This document shows positions 1-10,028 of a stretch of DNA of 64,000 bases, piece by piece. Every line of letters begins with the position of its first letter. Positions within the stretch are counted from its first letter, which is position 1. This DNA is from Gigantopelta aegis (Eukaryota > Mollusca > Gastropoda > Neomphalida > Peltospiridae): contig NC_054711.1 in the NCBI RefSeq assembly GCF_016097555.1, positions 30,280,570 through 30,344,569 of the forward strand, given 5' to 3'. Position numbers and translations under genes: made by a program. The notes under the pieces were generated by a model. That model saw only the letters and a list, made by a program, of their open reading frames with translations. It ran no database searches and was not told the origin of the DNA.

Positions 1-360
1 GGCGTCGCCATCGGTCTGCAGGCTGGTAGGTACTGGGTTCGGATCCTAGTCGAGGCATGGGATTTGTAATCCAGATACCGACTCCAAACCCTGAGTGAGT
101 GCTCCGCAAGGCTCAATGGGTAGGTGTAAACCACTTGCACCGACCAGTGATCCATAACTGGTTCAACAAAGGCCATGGTTTGTGCTATCCTGCCTGTGGG
201 AAGCGCAAATAAAAGATCCCTTGCTGCTAATCGGAAAGAGTAGCCCATGTAGTGGCGACAGAGGGTTTCCTCTCAAAATCTGTATGGTCCTTAACCATAT
301 GTCTGACGCCATATAACCGTAAATAAAATGTGTTGAGTGCGTCGTTAAATAAAACATCTC
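1..360 (+). mobile_element. SINE-1 copy, 5' end cut by window edge
   Basis: A tRNA-like head with a B-box-like GGTTCGGATCC at about 37 is followed by the body TGAGTGCTCCGCAAGGCTCA and the tail CCGTAAATAAAATGTGTTGA...CGTTAAATAAAACAT, then a TTTC run. The same unit recurs at 9688, 12740 (minus), 40887 (minus) and 42248. Its first few bases lie outside the window. Confidence 0.85.
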
Positions 361-371
361 TTTCTTTCTCT

Positions 372-742
372 CAAGGAGCGGGACGTGGTCCAGTAGTTGA
401 AGCGCTCGCCTGATGTGTGATTGGTCTACGATCAATTCCAGTCTGTGGGCCCATTGGGATATTCCCCGTTCCAGCCAGTACACTACAACTGGCGTACCAT
501 GCATATGGGATGGTGCATACAAAAGGTCCCTTGCTACTAATGGAAACATGTAGCGGGTCAGGTCAGGTCATAGGGTTTTACGTGCACATTCAGAACAAGC
601 TGTTGTAGCGCACGCCTTACGGGTCTCCTCTCTCTAAAACTATATATAAAAATTATCAACTGTTTGACATCTAATAGCCGATGATTAATAAATCAGTGTC
701 CTCTAGTGGTGTCGTTAAACAAAACAAACTTTAACTTTTGAT
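372..742 (+). mobile_element. SINE-2 copy
   Basis: The tRNA-like head (GGGACGTGGTCCAGTAG...GATCAATTCC) is followed by the CCATTGGGATATT core and the tail TGGTGTCGTTAAACAAAACA. An unrelated segment at about 560-620 (CACATTCAGAACAAGCTG) sits inside the body and recurs at 6620-6660 next to another SINE-2 tail. Confidence 0.8.
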
Positions 743-939
743 TGTAAAAGAACAAACGTTTATTAAAACGCATTTTGCATTAGAAAACAATGTCGTAATA
801 TATGTTTTAAGATTCAGGCTTGGTGGCAAATAAAGTATACTCATATAGGCTCACCGTGTAAAAGAAAAACAAAGTGTACTCTTAATTCTGTTATTGTTTT
901 AAGCTACAAGCTTATCAGCACACCAGATAGTCACACATA

Positions 940-1044
<105 letters not shown>

Positions 1045-1159
1045 GACTCCATCATAAATGGTCGTGTGGGATAGAAAAAGTACACCCGAGGTGGTGATCG
1101 AAATTTTCACCACCAAGGGTGTACTTTTTCTATCCCACATGACCGCATATGATGGAGTC
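1045..1159. repeat. 115-bp near-perfect palindrome
   Basis: The left arm GACTCCATCAT...GTGGGATAGAAAAAGTACACCC pairs with the right arm at about 1117-1159 ending ATGATGGAGTC. The centre GGTGGTGATCGAAATTTTCACCACC is itself a hairpin. This is a foldback or MITE-like element inserted after the TA array. Confidence 0.85.
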
Positions 1160-1576
1160 GTTTTCTCTCATTCATTCGGTAATAAACCCTTATTTGACAC
1201 GAACAAGAAAAGATGGCTTAACAAATAACCTTCTTATTTGACCGTTTTATCATAAATAAACTACACTATCATATTTGCCGGGTGTGTTTCATGTGCTAAA
1301 TAATATTTAACACTACAAATTAACTAGATATATTTAAAGTGAACATTTAATAACAAGATATTAATTTTAAACTATGTATAATGATCTCACGTCACCACCT
1401 CACAATAATATGACGTCATATATTTCCAACGATGTCATGTTAAAGGCAAGCGCGTGATATCCCATGCAAGATAGAAATTGCCCACTGGACAAGGTTATCC
1501 AGCTGTTGCATGGTGCTAGATAAATCTGTCCGTCCCAATGGCTAGACGATTTCTACATACGCATGATGTCATGTTT
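1160..1576. other. No gene seen
   Basis: This is AT-rich unique-looking DNA with no credible ORF or recognisable repeat. A TGACGTCAT palindrome occurs near 1421. Confidence 0.5.
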
Positions 1577-2163
1577 TACGATGATTGACGTGCAATCTAA
1601 TTAAAATTAGCTCCACTATTACATGTGGATCTAACAGCAGCCCGTTGGAGCTCATGTTCAGTTGACCTTTCATTCGACCAATCAAAACCTTACTTGCAAA
1701 ATCATACCAGTGATTTGAAAAGAATTTGAAAACATTCGGGATTATGCCGAGGGTATACGAAATGATTCGGGTGAATTACCAAGTATGCCGAAAACTAGTT
1801 GCATTATAAAGTTTTATATAAAATTGGATTCAGGACGAGAAAAAAACAAAACCCCGTGATGGTATAGCCATAAAATCTGTTTATACTAATATACAATCCA
1901 AAGTTTATTACTACACTTTCCCCCCTGTTTTTTCAATGTTGAAATAGACCAACAAGTTCACCTATTGCATAAATAGTCTCTCCCCAATATTTTTAGAATT
2001 TTTATGCTCCCGAATAACGCTATAAAAGGCGGAGTGTAATTGGTCGATATTTAAATTGTTATTTATAGATGAAATGTCACCTGGACATGGGAGTCCACGC
2101 AATATTATTAGATCTACTGGTAGACCCAGGAGAGCTAATTTTAATCAGATTGATTGACGTCAT
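1577..2163. mobile_element. MITE-like element with about 30-bp terminal inverted repeats
   Basis: The left end (TGACGTGCAATCTAATTAAA...TTAGCTCC) is inverted at the right end (GAGCTAATTTTAATCAGATT...TGACGTCA). The interior is non-coding. A reverse-oriented diverged copy, missing one end, lies at 6745-7250. The element has no transposase of its own and I cannot assign its superfamily. Confidence 0.7.
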
Positions 2164-2443
2164 AACTCATGGTTTTCACAATTCTGTTTGCCATTTCACG
2201 TTGTATCATTGTTTTAAAAATATTTACACAAATTAATATTTTCAATTTTATATTTATTGGTAAGTTAAACATTACATATTTATGTCGTTGCATAAGGTGG
2301 ACTATAGTTTTCCGCGTATGATTAAATGAGTTTGCAAGTGAAATGTATACGAATCGTTCTACAATAAACAGACTGTAGCTTACACAATTAATGTTCTGTT
2401 ACTGTAATTAAATGGGTAAGAAAAAGAATCAGTTAGCGTTGTC
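2164..2443. other. No gene seen
   Basis: AT-rich non-coding DNA without recognisable motifs. Confidence 0.4.
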
Positions 2444-2551
2444 AGGTATAGATAAGGCAATTCCAACCCTCGGGACAAAATGTTTCTGTAAGGGCATCGG
2501 TCTCACAAACAACAGTTTGTCCCTTGGGTTGGAATAGCCTTATCTATACCT
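2444..2551. repeat. Inverted repeat (foldback)
   Basis: The arms AGGTATAGATAAGGCAATTC (left) and its complement GGAATAGCCTTATCTATACC (right) extend into CCAACCC...GGGACAAA / TTTGTCCC...GGGTTGG. The central loop is about 45 bases. Confidence 0.8.
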
Positions 2552-2639
2552 CACAGTGGTGATAGATTCTATTATTCTTACATAGTTTTCTTTCATGGGG
2601 TAGCTTTATACCTCAGGATGAGAGAAATAGTGATCATAT

Positions 2640-3880
2640 CAATGACATAGTCAGGACCTCAAAAATACTCTAAACTTGTTAAGAGCCATCTCAGGTACCA
2701 GTTGGGGAGCGCAAACAGAGGCAATGCTTATGGTTTACAAAGCATGCATACTCTCCAGAATCGATTATGGAGCCCAAACCTACAGTTGCGCCGCCACCCT
2801 ACTGTTACATAAATTAGATGTTATTCAAAACCAAGCTCTTAGAATCATAGCTAAAGTTCCATCAAATACCAGCGGACAGAGCTTAGAAGTTGAGTTTAAA
2901 ATTATGCCACTGAAATATCGTCGCAATCTTCAACATCTTAATTATCATCTAAAAATCCACTCTCTTAAACTAGATCCCCCAGTTCAGGAACACTCCTATC
3001 ATAGCTAAAACCAGGGCTAGTATTCAAAACCAATCAAAATGTTAATGATTCTTTCGCCACTAAAGCTAGTAAATAGAAATAGAAGTAGGTATAGATAACA
3101 CGCCAGTGGCACTATACCATATCAATCAGCCAGTCGAGTGCCACACACCATATCTAATTAAACAAGCTACGGATTCAACTCCATTTCCACCATTTAAGAA
3201 AATCCTGTTCGAAGCCGCAGCCAACGAAAATTACCCTGAGCACATCCATATCTACACGGATGGCTCTAAAAACCCAGATAACGGCAAGGTTGGCTTCGCA
3301 GTAGTTGAAGAAAAAATATCTAAACATTCTAAACTAGTTAAATATTCTAGGCTGTCAAATAATTTATCAATATATACAGCAGAAACTCTTATTTGGATTA
3401 AAACCCAAAACTACTCAAAAAGCGTAATTTTTTTCAGATAGCCTCAGCTCTATCCAATCACTTCAAACAAATAAATCTACTAGACCTGATATTATGGCAG
3501 CTATCCACAGTATACTCCACGAACTAAACCAACTTAACCTAACAGTAGTCTGTGAATGGGTCCCAGCTCACGTAGGGATAATTGGGAATGAAGTAGCTGA
3601 CTACGGAGCCAAAACCGTACTATCAATCACTAGCAAAATTACAACACTACCATTAGGAATCACAGAACTCATGTCACAAGCAAGAAAACATTACATCAAT
3701 AAATGGCAGGAAAGCTGGGATCAGGAGGTACTTCCGCATTCCACGGACGTTGAAGTAAACTCGTCTTCCAAAAAGTTGTCTGGGTACCGAGTTGACAGGG
3801 GCACCAGGTTGCGTCCTATGGCCTTCTTCATACCACGATTCACAGCATTTCTCAACGTGTTAAATAAGGCTATTTCTTAA
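2640..3880 (+). pseudogene. I/Jockey-like LINE fragment: RT C-terminus plus RNase H
   Basis: The first open segment (2676-3008) has the post-catalytic region of a non-LTR reverse transcriptase, including SRIDYGAQTYS and QNQALRII. The next two (3106-3441, 3494-3880) form an RNase H domain: IYTDGSK (first Asp, about 3251), YTAETL (Glu), SDSLSSIQ (second Asp, readable only after a shift) and WVPAHVGIIGNEVADYGAK (about 3560-3620). The break between the second and third segments falls in a run of seven T at 3428-3434, so one indel restores the frame. An earlier break lies at about 3005-3105. The 5' end of the element (endonuclease and catalytic RT) is missing, so this is a 5'-truncated dead copy. 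An RNase H on a non-LTR element points to the I/Jockey/R1 group; clade assignment is uncertain. Confidence 0.85.
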
Positions 3881-4235
3881 AAATCCCACGTCGGCAAATC
3901 TCCATCACGCAGACGTCCTCCACATCCTAGGACGGCGGCCGTTGACGAAACGCCAGCAAACGATCGATTGTGTCCTTGGGGGCGGTCCCGGGGGCGATGT
4001 CGTTTCCGCCCGGGTGTACTGTCACCGGGGACAGCTGATAGTCCACCACTGCCCGGATCATATCTTCTGGTATGTGATCAGATACCCCCCCCCCCCCCCC
4101 CCGGCCAAAAAACCCAGCACTCGGCAGTAACGCCCGTGTCGCCACGGGTGTGTTGCCCCAGACGCTTAACATTATCAAGTATGTATGTATGTATGCCCAC
4201 AAATGACTGTCAGGTCAGATGTCGGGAATTAACGT
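3881..4235. other. No gene seen; poly-C tract
   Basis: The GC-rich segment carries an 18-base C run at about 4085-4102 and a short (TATG)n. Overlapping open frames here look like low-complexity artefacts. A CGTGCTT...AAGCACG hairpin lies at about 4234-4265 and resembles the SINE-C terminal stem. Confidence 0.4.
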
Positions 4236-4539
4236 GCTTATATCAATTTAATGTTCAAGCACGCTCGTTGCGAGCACGATTTCTGACTAGGGCCAGAAAC
4301 TGTGCTCACAACGAGAGGGGTGGGGAGAGTTAGTAGAAAAAAAGAAAAAAAAGAAACAAAAAGGGTTTCTACAAATGATTAGGTAAAAAGTAGAATATTG
4401 ACAATAAAATATGTCTGGTTAATCTGGTATTTATGTCGGAGGAGAGTAGACGGGAAGGTCTGCCCCATTTTAATTCATTTCCCTGGGCCGTCCCGTCCAC
4501 CACCTCCACTGGACTGGACTGGACTGGAAACTCTATTAA

Positions 4540-4569
4540 CGTGCCCCTATCCACGAAGGTTCAGGCACG
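4540..4569 (-). repeat. 3'-terminal hairpin of coding element copy 1
   Basis: The stem is CGTGCC with GGCACG. The loop contains CCTTCGTGGATAGG when read on the minus strand. The homologous stem at 17576-17607 is CATGCTC/GAGCATG, so pairing is kept through paired changes. Confidence 0.7.
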
Positions 4570-5065
4570 CCCACCACGGATTTAGCCTCTGACTTCGCCA
4601 GTGACTAACTCCGGAGCAGGAGAGGGGGGGGGGGGGGGGGGGGGGGGGGGGTAAGTTTGAGGTGGGCGGAATTTGGAAAAAAGCCATTTAGTAAGGTCAA
4701 CGCGAGCGCGGACCAAATAGCAGACACTTCGCAAACTTGAAGTACACCGAGTGGGAGCCGTGCTCTGATTGGCTGAATTTCGATTCCTCGGTGAAGCCTG
4801 GATTTTACCTAAGTCTACAAAGAGTAACTGCATCCAAATACATGTCCGGACTCTAAAATTTAACCCAAAATAGTTAAGACTGCTCAGCCAAAAGGTTTTT
4901 AAGGTGATTTTGAGCAATTGAACGGGCGCCAAAGTAAAATGCGTTAGACTACTTATAAAAAAATAAACATAAGAATTTTGAACTGCTTCCAAAACGTTTA
5001 AAGTCTAACTAGCCCCCCAAAAAAGAGGTTGATACCTGTCCTAGGAAAGGTTGGCGCAGCAGGAC

Positions 5066-5917
5066 TCACGGAGAGTTGATGGTCGGTTCAGGTTTGAAGT
5101 GGGGAAGGTTGTCGTGTAGCAGGTCGAGATTTCTTTTGAGTGCTCCCTTGTAAATTCCCCGGAGTACGATCTTAAGGATGCGATGAATCGTAGAGTTTGG
5201 CATCTCTCGGGTCAGGTGACCTTGCCTGTAGAGACCGTCCTGTTGCGCAATCACAATTAGGTCTTTGCTGTATTCGCTCATGCCATATTGCAGTTGGTAT
5301 TTGCCTTGTCCCGTGGGTAGATGACGCCAGTGGTCATCTGACCAACATTGCGACATCAGGAGTGAGGTGTCAGAGAAGTCTCCGATGACCGCCCCCCGGT
5401 ACTTGGCTGGTAGCTGGTTGCTCCTCTTAAGTTCAGGTCGCCTGGTCGCTGTAGCAACAACAACAGTCGGAGGTGCTGGTGGACTGGCAGGGGGCTCAGT
5501 GATAACCACGTGTCCTGTATCCATATCCACCGGTGGGTCGACAGGAGGAATCGCCACTGTCAGTTGAGCTGACAGCTTAGACTCCCCCTGGTCCGCTCCT
5601 GGCGAGTGTTTGGGTCGAGACACGGCGGGCTGTTGTACAGAATGATCCGCCCCCGGTGGTTTAGCCACCGGGTTTGGGTCACCCTGAGTCGCTCCTGCTG
5701 GTCTCGTCCGCTGTTTCGAAACAGGAGGGACTGCCCCTGGCGGTTGAGCCGCCAAGTTAGGTCCCCCCTGAGACGTCTTCGGTCGCCGCCTCCTTGGTCT
5801 TCCATACGCTGTGGGTGAAGTAGCTCCGTAACATAGTGTTACCGTAGCGTTGTCCCCGTTGTGTTCGATGCGGTATTTGGCTAATGAGCCAAATTCACAC
5901 AGTACAGCTCCCAGGGT

Positions 5918-5955
<38 letters not shown>

Positions 5956-5984
5956 ATCACCACCTTCTCGCAGAACAACTTCAT
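5066..5984 (-). CDS. Unrecognised basic/proline-rich protein, copy 1 of a local family
   Basis: I do not recognise this protein. An ATG at 5982-5984 opens MKLFCEKVVI, then a 37-base C tract (polyproline) leads to LGAVLCEFGSLAKYRIEHNG and TVTLCYG. A basic patch (YGRPRRRPK), a long Pro/Ala-rich linker with recurring PPGA units, and a C-terminal domain with LYRQGHLTREM and STIHRILKIV follow. The stop is at 5066. The C tract is one base out of phase with the ATG: 36 or 39 C would give one frame and 37 does not. Homopolymer lengths in assemblies are unreliable, so this may not be a real break. Copy 2 (7805-8715) matches at both ends (EYRVSY...SVTLVYG; VYRQAILISEM...HTIHRIIKAL). The basic linker suggests nucleic-acid binding, but that is inference. 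It could be an ORF1-like protein of a retroposon. Confidence 0.6.
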
Positions 5985-6178
5985 TGTTCGAAAGTCAGCT
6001 TGGGTATATGATTTCATTCACGTGTTTTTGAATAAGAATAACAACAATTTTATTTGTCAGAACGTGGTTATACAAAACATTGATTTTAAATATTTTGACT
6101 AACATTTGACAAAATAACAAATAATGACAAGTTAAAGAAAAGAAAATTTAACAAATATTAAAATCGACTTAATTTATG
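5985..6178. other. No gene seen
   Basis: AT-rich DNA; it would be the 5' flank or leader of coding element copy 1. Confidence 0.4.
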
Positions 6179-6360
6179 TTAGACGGCATTTCTTCGGTTT
6201 TTCTCCAATTCAACCAATCGGATATCACCATTTCGATCGTCTTAATCGTGAAGACACACCAAAAAGCCGTCTTAATAACAAGTCACGTGACCAAATTACT
6301 TTGACACAATGACGCTTGCCCCGCCCATATCAAGTAATGAACCTATGAAATGCCGTCTAA
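6179..6360. mobile_element. Short MITE-like element
   Basis: A terminal inverted repeat TTAGACGGCATTTC (left) / GAAATGCCGTCTAA (right) bounds about 180 non-coding bases. Confidence 0.65.
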
Positions 6361-6499
6361 ATCGGTTAAAAGGCTTAAGACGTTTCTTCAGAAATAAGAA
6401 GGGGCAGATCCTTCTAACGTATACTTAAATATTATACTCATTGCCATTGTTGTGAACTTTTGACAAAATGTTATGCTGAGATGATCCATAAATAAAGTG

Positions 6500-6605
6500 T
6501 TGAACCAAAAGTTTGTGTTCTTAAATTACACCACTGGAGATTTATTAATCATCAGCTATTGGATGTCAAACATTTATAATTTCAACATATAGTTTTAGAG
6601 AAGAA
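6500..6605 (-). mobile_element. SINE-2 tail fragment
   Basis: CACCACTGGAGATTTATTAA and CAGCTATTGGATGTCAAACA match the SINE-2 3' half in reverse. It is followed by the same CACATTCAGAACAAGCTG segment found inside the SINE at 372-742. Confidence 0.7.
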
Positions 6606-6744
6606 ACTCGCTGTTTAACGTACACATTCAGAACAAGCTGTTGTAGCGCACGCCTGTCTTTGGCACAGGTGTCGGCCTCTGTTGGAGAGATCGGAATTAA
6701 AAAAAAAAAGATGCCTAGAGAGGCGTTTATTGGTACAATTTACA

Positions 6745-7250
6745 CAGCATTGTGTGGACTCCAATGTCCTGGTGACATTTCATCTATAAATAACAATTTA
6801 AATATCGACCATTACACTACGCCTTTTATGGCGTTATTCGGGAGCATACAAATTCTAAAAATATCGGGCGAGACTATTTATGCAATAGGCGAACGTTTTG
6901 GTCTATTTCAACATTGGAAAAACGGTGGGAAAAGTGCAGTAATAAATTCTGGATTGTATACTAGTATAAACAGATTTTATGGCTATACCATCACGGTTCT
7001 TGAAACGAATTTTATATAAAATTTTATATTGCAATTAGTTTCCGGCATACTTCGTAATTCACCCGAATCATTTCGTATACCCTCGCATAATGTTTTCAAA
7101 TTCTATTCAAATTACTGGCATGATTTTGCAAGTAAGGTTTTGATTGGTCGAATGAAAGGTCAACTGGACATGAGCTCCAACGGGCTGCTGTTAGATCCAC
7201 ATGTAATAGTGGAGCTAATTGTAATTAGATTGCAATTTACATTGTGCATG
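6745..7250. mobile_element. Second, inverted copy of the 1577-2163 element
   Basis: Reversed, this stretch matches 1600-2100 over nearly its full length, for example GACATTTCATCTATAAATAA, TTCGGGAGCATA and GGAGCTAATTGTAATTAG. Its left terminal repeat is missing. The open frames at 6660-7019 and 7029-7259 run through the element and are not genes. Confidence 0.75.
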
Positions 7251-7351
7251 ATGCATTAAAAAAGAAAACAAATCAATAAAAAGGCAATTTAAATGTGCGG
7301 GTGTGTGGGTGGGGGAGGGCGAGTTTCAAAGGGCCCCTGCTAGTTCCCTCT

Positions 7352-7615
7352 CGTGCTTATATCCAATTAAGGTTCTAGCACGCTGTCCTGGGCACACACC
7401 TCGGCTATCTGGGCTGTCTGTCCAGGGCAGTGGGTTAGTTGTTAGTTGGTTAGTGGTTACTGCTTAGTGAGAGAGAAGAGGGTGTAGTGGCCTTGCACCT
7501 ACCCATTGAGCCCTTAAGAACTCGCTCTGGGTGGGAGCCGGTACCCGGCTGCGAACCATGTACCTACAAGCCTGTAGTCAGATGGTTTAACCACTGCGCC
7601 GCCAAGGCCGGTTTT
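7352..7615 (-). mobile_element. SINE-C copy with two-hairpin 3' end
   Basis: Read on the minus strand, the tRNA-like head (GGCGGCGCAGTGGTTAAACC, B box GGTTCGCAGCC) is followed by GGCTCAATGGGTAGGTGCA. The 3' end has hairpin 1 (CTGCCCTGG/CCCAGGACAG) and hairpin 2 (CGTGCTAG...AAGCACG with loop CCTTAATTGGATAT). Related copies are at 38946-39265 and 47731-47905. Confidence 0.75.
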
Positions 7616-7804
7616 AATCACAGCATGTTTACTGAACGTACATTACCATAGTGATGGAGCAGTGATCCATGTAGCTATGCTGGTCGTGGTGATTAATCAG
7701 CGGATCATGGCTCTCCAAGATAAGATAACTCCGGTATAATTAGAATGAAGCTGCAATATTGTTAAGTAGATTAACGTGTATTAATTGAGAACAGACGTGT
7801 CTGA
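7616..7804. other. No gene seen
   Basis: Non-coding DNA upstream of coding element copy 2; it may hold the 5' leader of that element. Confidence 0.35.
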
Positions 7805-7806
7805 AT

Positions 7807-7829
7807 GTGCTCTCGACTTGCTCTCAACT

Positions 7830-7870
<41 letters not shown>

Positions 7871-8715
7871 GGAAGCTTTTGGAATATCGCGTCTCGTACA
7901 CGGGGTCACGGGCTTCCGTGACCTTAGTGTATGGTGACGCGATTACCTCGACGAAGAAGAGGAGATGGAGGAAGAGGAAGAGTGCGCCAGGAACGGCACG
8001 GGGGGGGGGGGGGGGACCAAAGCTGGCGGTCCCTTCTGCGACGCCGCCCCCAGCCCAGCCTGAGCCGACGCGACCAGTCCCACGGGAACCGCCGGCCGAC
8101 GACAGGGATCCACTCAACACTGCGGTGTGTGAGACACCCAACGACCCTCCATCGCCGACCGTCACGTGGCCCAGGCAGAACTGGCCGGTATCCCCGATAC
8201 CGCCAAACGCCAAGCCACAGGCCCGATTAGTCGCCGCTGTTAAGAGGAAGGGCGTCGCTCAGCCGAGCGACCAACCAGACAAAGCCCGGCCTCCTCCAAG
8301 ACCCAAGACACCACCACCTCCGGCCCCAGTGGACTTGGAAGCTGTCTGGCAAGTACAGATCGGCAAGATCAGATCCAGCTTCCACAAGTTCATCCAGGGC
8401 GACACCAAGGACAAGGCAACGCTGTTGGGTGGAGCACTGGACGAGGAATTACATCACTTCCCTGGTGGAAGCGACTTTGAGTTGCATTCCATCAAGTCTC
8501 CAACCGGCAAGGCGGGGCTAGTCGTCACTCAACGCCGAAGAGATGTCTACCGCCAAGCGATCCTGATCAGCGAAATGGATAGCCATACCATTCATCGGAT
8601 CATCAAGGCTCTCTTCGGCGACGACTACGGAAGCGTCATCAGCCATCTACAACACCAGAAATGGAAGCGTTTCATCCCCCGTTTTGCCGAGACTCCACTC
8701 ATCAGCACGCCGTAG
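7807..8715 (+). CDS. Unrecognised basic/proline-rich protein, copy 2 of a local family
   Basis: I do not recognise this protein. The frame is open for 302 codons but lacks an in-frame ATG at its start (GTG at 7807; an ATG at 7805 is in another frame). A polyproline run from the 37-base C tract leads to LLEYRVSYTGSRASVTLVYG, then a strongly basic patch (KKRRWRKRKS at about 50-60), a poly-Gly run from a G tract at about 8000, a long Pro-rich linker, and a folded-looking C-terminus (about residues 175-302) with VYRQAILISEM, HTIHRIIKAL and RFIPRF. Copy 1 on the opposite strand shares the N-terminal and C-terminal signatures at low identity. Sequence outside the low-complexity parts looks like real coding sequence, so the open frame is probably not chance. 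A nucleic-acid-binding role is inferred from charge only. Confidence 0.65.
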
Positions 8716-9038
8716 TCAACGGCCGTAACGAGGCCACTCGCGTGGACATATCGATTGGACTTTAAACTTTTAGATCTGCGTTCAAAATTTTATGTCGAAA
8801 TTACTTCTTTTTTTTTTAAATATTATTAAATAGTCCGATCCTCTCTTCTTTCTCTTATTTAATTTTGGACTGTCCTTCTAAAATGCTCCAAATTATATAA
8901 ATATTCGGCCGAGCAGTCAATTCTTTTTATTTTTGGCTTATAACCTTTTTTTTATTTTTATTTATTCTATTAACTTTTTTACTAATTGCTATTTTCAAAA
9001 TTCTGCCAATTTTCACCCCCCCCCCCCCCCCCCCCCCC

Positions 9039-9119
9039 CATCCCGAGTCGGGCCACCGATCTTATCGGAGGTCGAACTCGGGATGGGCGTGTTCGAAACC
9101 CTAGTGGTATATGGGCACG
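9039..9119 (+). repeat. Two-hairpin 3' end of coding element copy 2
   Basis: Hairpin 1 pairs CATCCCGAG with CTCGGGATG around an inner CCGATCTTATCGG stem. Hairpin 2 (9088-9119) is CGTGTTCGAAACC...GGGCACG. The same two hairpins, with changed but paired stems, lie at 17576-17652 (minus) and 36652-36716 (plus). Confidence 0.7.
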
Positions 9120-9149
9120 TTAAATTAGTTATCATCATATCATGAAAGC

Positions 9150-9262
9150 GTCGGAAGGAGGGTAAAGCGCACGCTTGCTGCGCGGTCGGTCTGCGGTCGA
9201 TCCCCTTCAGTGGATCCATTCGGCTATTTCTCGTGCACCATGACTGGTATGCCGAAGGATGT
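9150..9262 (+). mobile_element. SINE-2 head fragment
   Basis: GCGCGGTCGGTCTGCGGTCGATCC and GGCTATTTCTCGTGCACCA match the SINE-2 head and core; the tail is absent. Confidence 0.7.
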
Positions 9263-9394
9263 GGTATGTGCAAACAGTTAAAATGTAATAAAAACAATAC
9301 TAAGTACATACAGTAATATTTTACCTTTCTCAAGTCATTTCAGTTTATTATGAAACACTGTGATAATCTCTCATGAACATGAAGTTTTCCTAAC

Positions 9395-9600
9395 CTCCCC
9401 CCCCCCCCCAAAAAAAAACACCCACAAAAAACCCACACAAAAAAAACAAAAAAAACCACCAACAAAACAACCCAAAAAACAACGCCCCCCCCCCAACCCC
9501 CCCCCCCCCAAAAAAAAAAAAAAAAAAAAAACCAACAAAACAAAACACAACAACAACAAAAAAAGAAGAAGAAGAAGAAGAAGAAGAAGAAGAAAAACAA
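9395..9600. repeat. Poly-C / poly-A / (AAG)n low-complexity block
   Basis: The block has alternating C and A homopolymers followed by (GAA)n. Open frames across it are artefacts of composition. Confidence 0.95.
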
Positions 9601-9687
9601 AAATCGTACACGTGTTTCCGTTATATGTTAACAAACGTCATATGTTTTCAACACTTTCTTTGGCTGTCTGTTTTTTTCCTTGTTATA

Positions 9688-10028
9688 CCGGCCTCGGTGG
9701 CGTCGTGGTTAGGCCATCGGTCAACAGGCTAGTAGGTACTGGGTTCGGATTTAATCCAGATACCGACTCCAAGCCCCGAGTGAGTGCTCCGCAAGGCTCA
9801 ATGGGTAGGTGTAAACCACTTGCACCGACCAGTGATCCATTACTGGTTCAACACCGGTCATGGTTTGTGCTATCCTGCCTGTGGGAAGCGCAAATAAAAG
9901 ATCCCTTGCTGCCAATCGGAAAGAGTAGCCCATAAAGTGGCGACAGCGGGTTTCCTCTTAAAATATGTGTGGTCCTTAACCATATGTCTGACGCCATATA
10001 ACCGTAAATAAAATGTGTTGAGTGCGTC
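9688..10028 (+). mobile_element. SINE-1 copy
   Basis: The head TACCGGCCTCGGTGGCGTCG and the tail CCGTAAATAAAATGTGTTGA are present. A short stretch after the B box is deleted relative to other copies. Confidence 0.85.

Larger units (their letters stand above)
4540..5984 (-). mobile_element. Coding retroposon-like element, copy 1
   Basis: On the minus strand the order is an ATG (5982-5984), a 37-base C tract, an ORF to 5066, about 400 bases of 3' sequence, a second C tract of 28 bases (4624-4651), then a terminal stem-loop at 4540-4569 followed by TTAATAG. Copy 2 at 7805-9119 repeats the order with similar spacing: ORF, C tracts, shared 3' motifs such as GACTTTAAAC and GAGCAGTC, and terminal hairpin. 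No reverse transcriptase lies between the ORF and the hairpin. The 5' limit is not established. Confidence 0.55.
7805..9119 (+). mobile_element. Coding retroposon-like element, copy 2
   Basis: In order: an ATG at 7805 (out of phase with the main frame), a 37-base C tract at 7832-7868, an ORF to 8715, a T-rich 3' region with GACTTTAAAC, TTCAAAATTT and GAGCAGTC, a 24-base C tract at 9016-9039, then two hairpins (9039-9085, 9088-9119) and TTAAATTAG. This is the same plan as copy 1 on the opposite strand at 4540-5984. Confidence 0.55.

Noticed and set aside
372-742. tRNA genes at SINE heads
   Set aside because: A and B boxes are present, but there is no intact cloverleaf and each is joined to a SINE body; they are SINE promoters, not tRNA genes.
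6660-7259. Two plus-strand open frames (119 and 76 codons)
   Set aside because: They lie in the second copy of the MITE at 1577-2163, whose matching frame is broken in the other copy.
9340-9935. Phe/Gly-rich and Lys/Asn-rich open frames
   Set aside because: Poly-A, poly-C and (GAA)n low complexity followed by a SINE; no protein-like composition.
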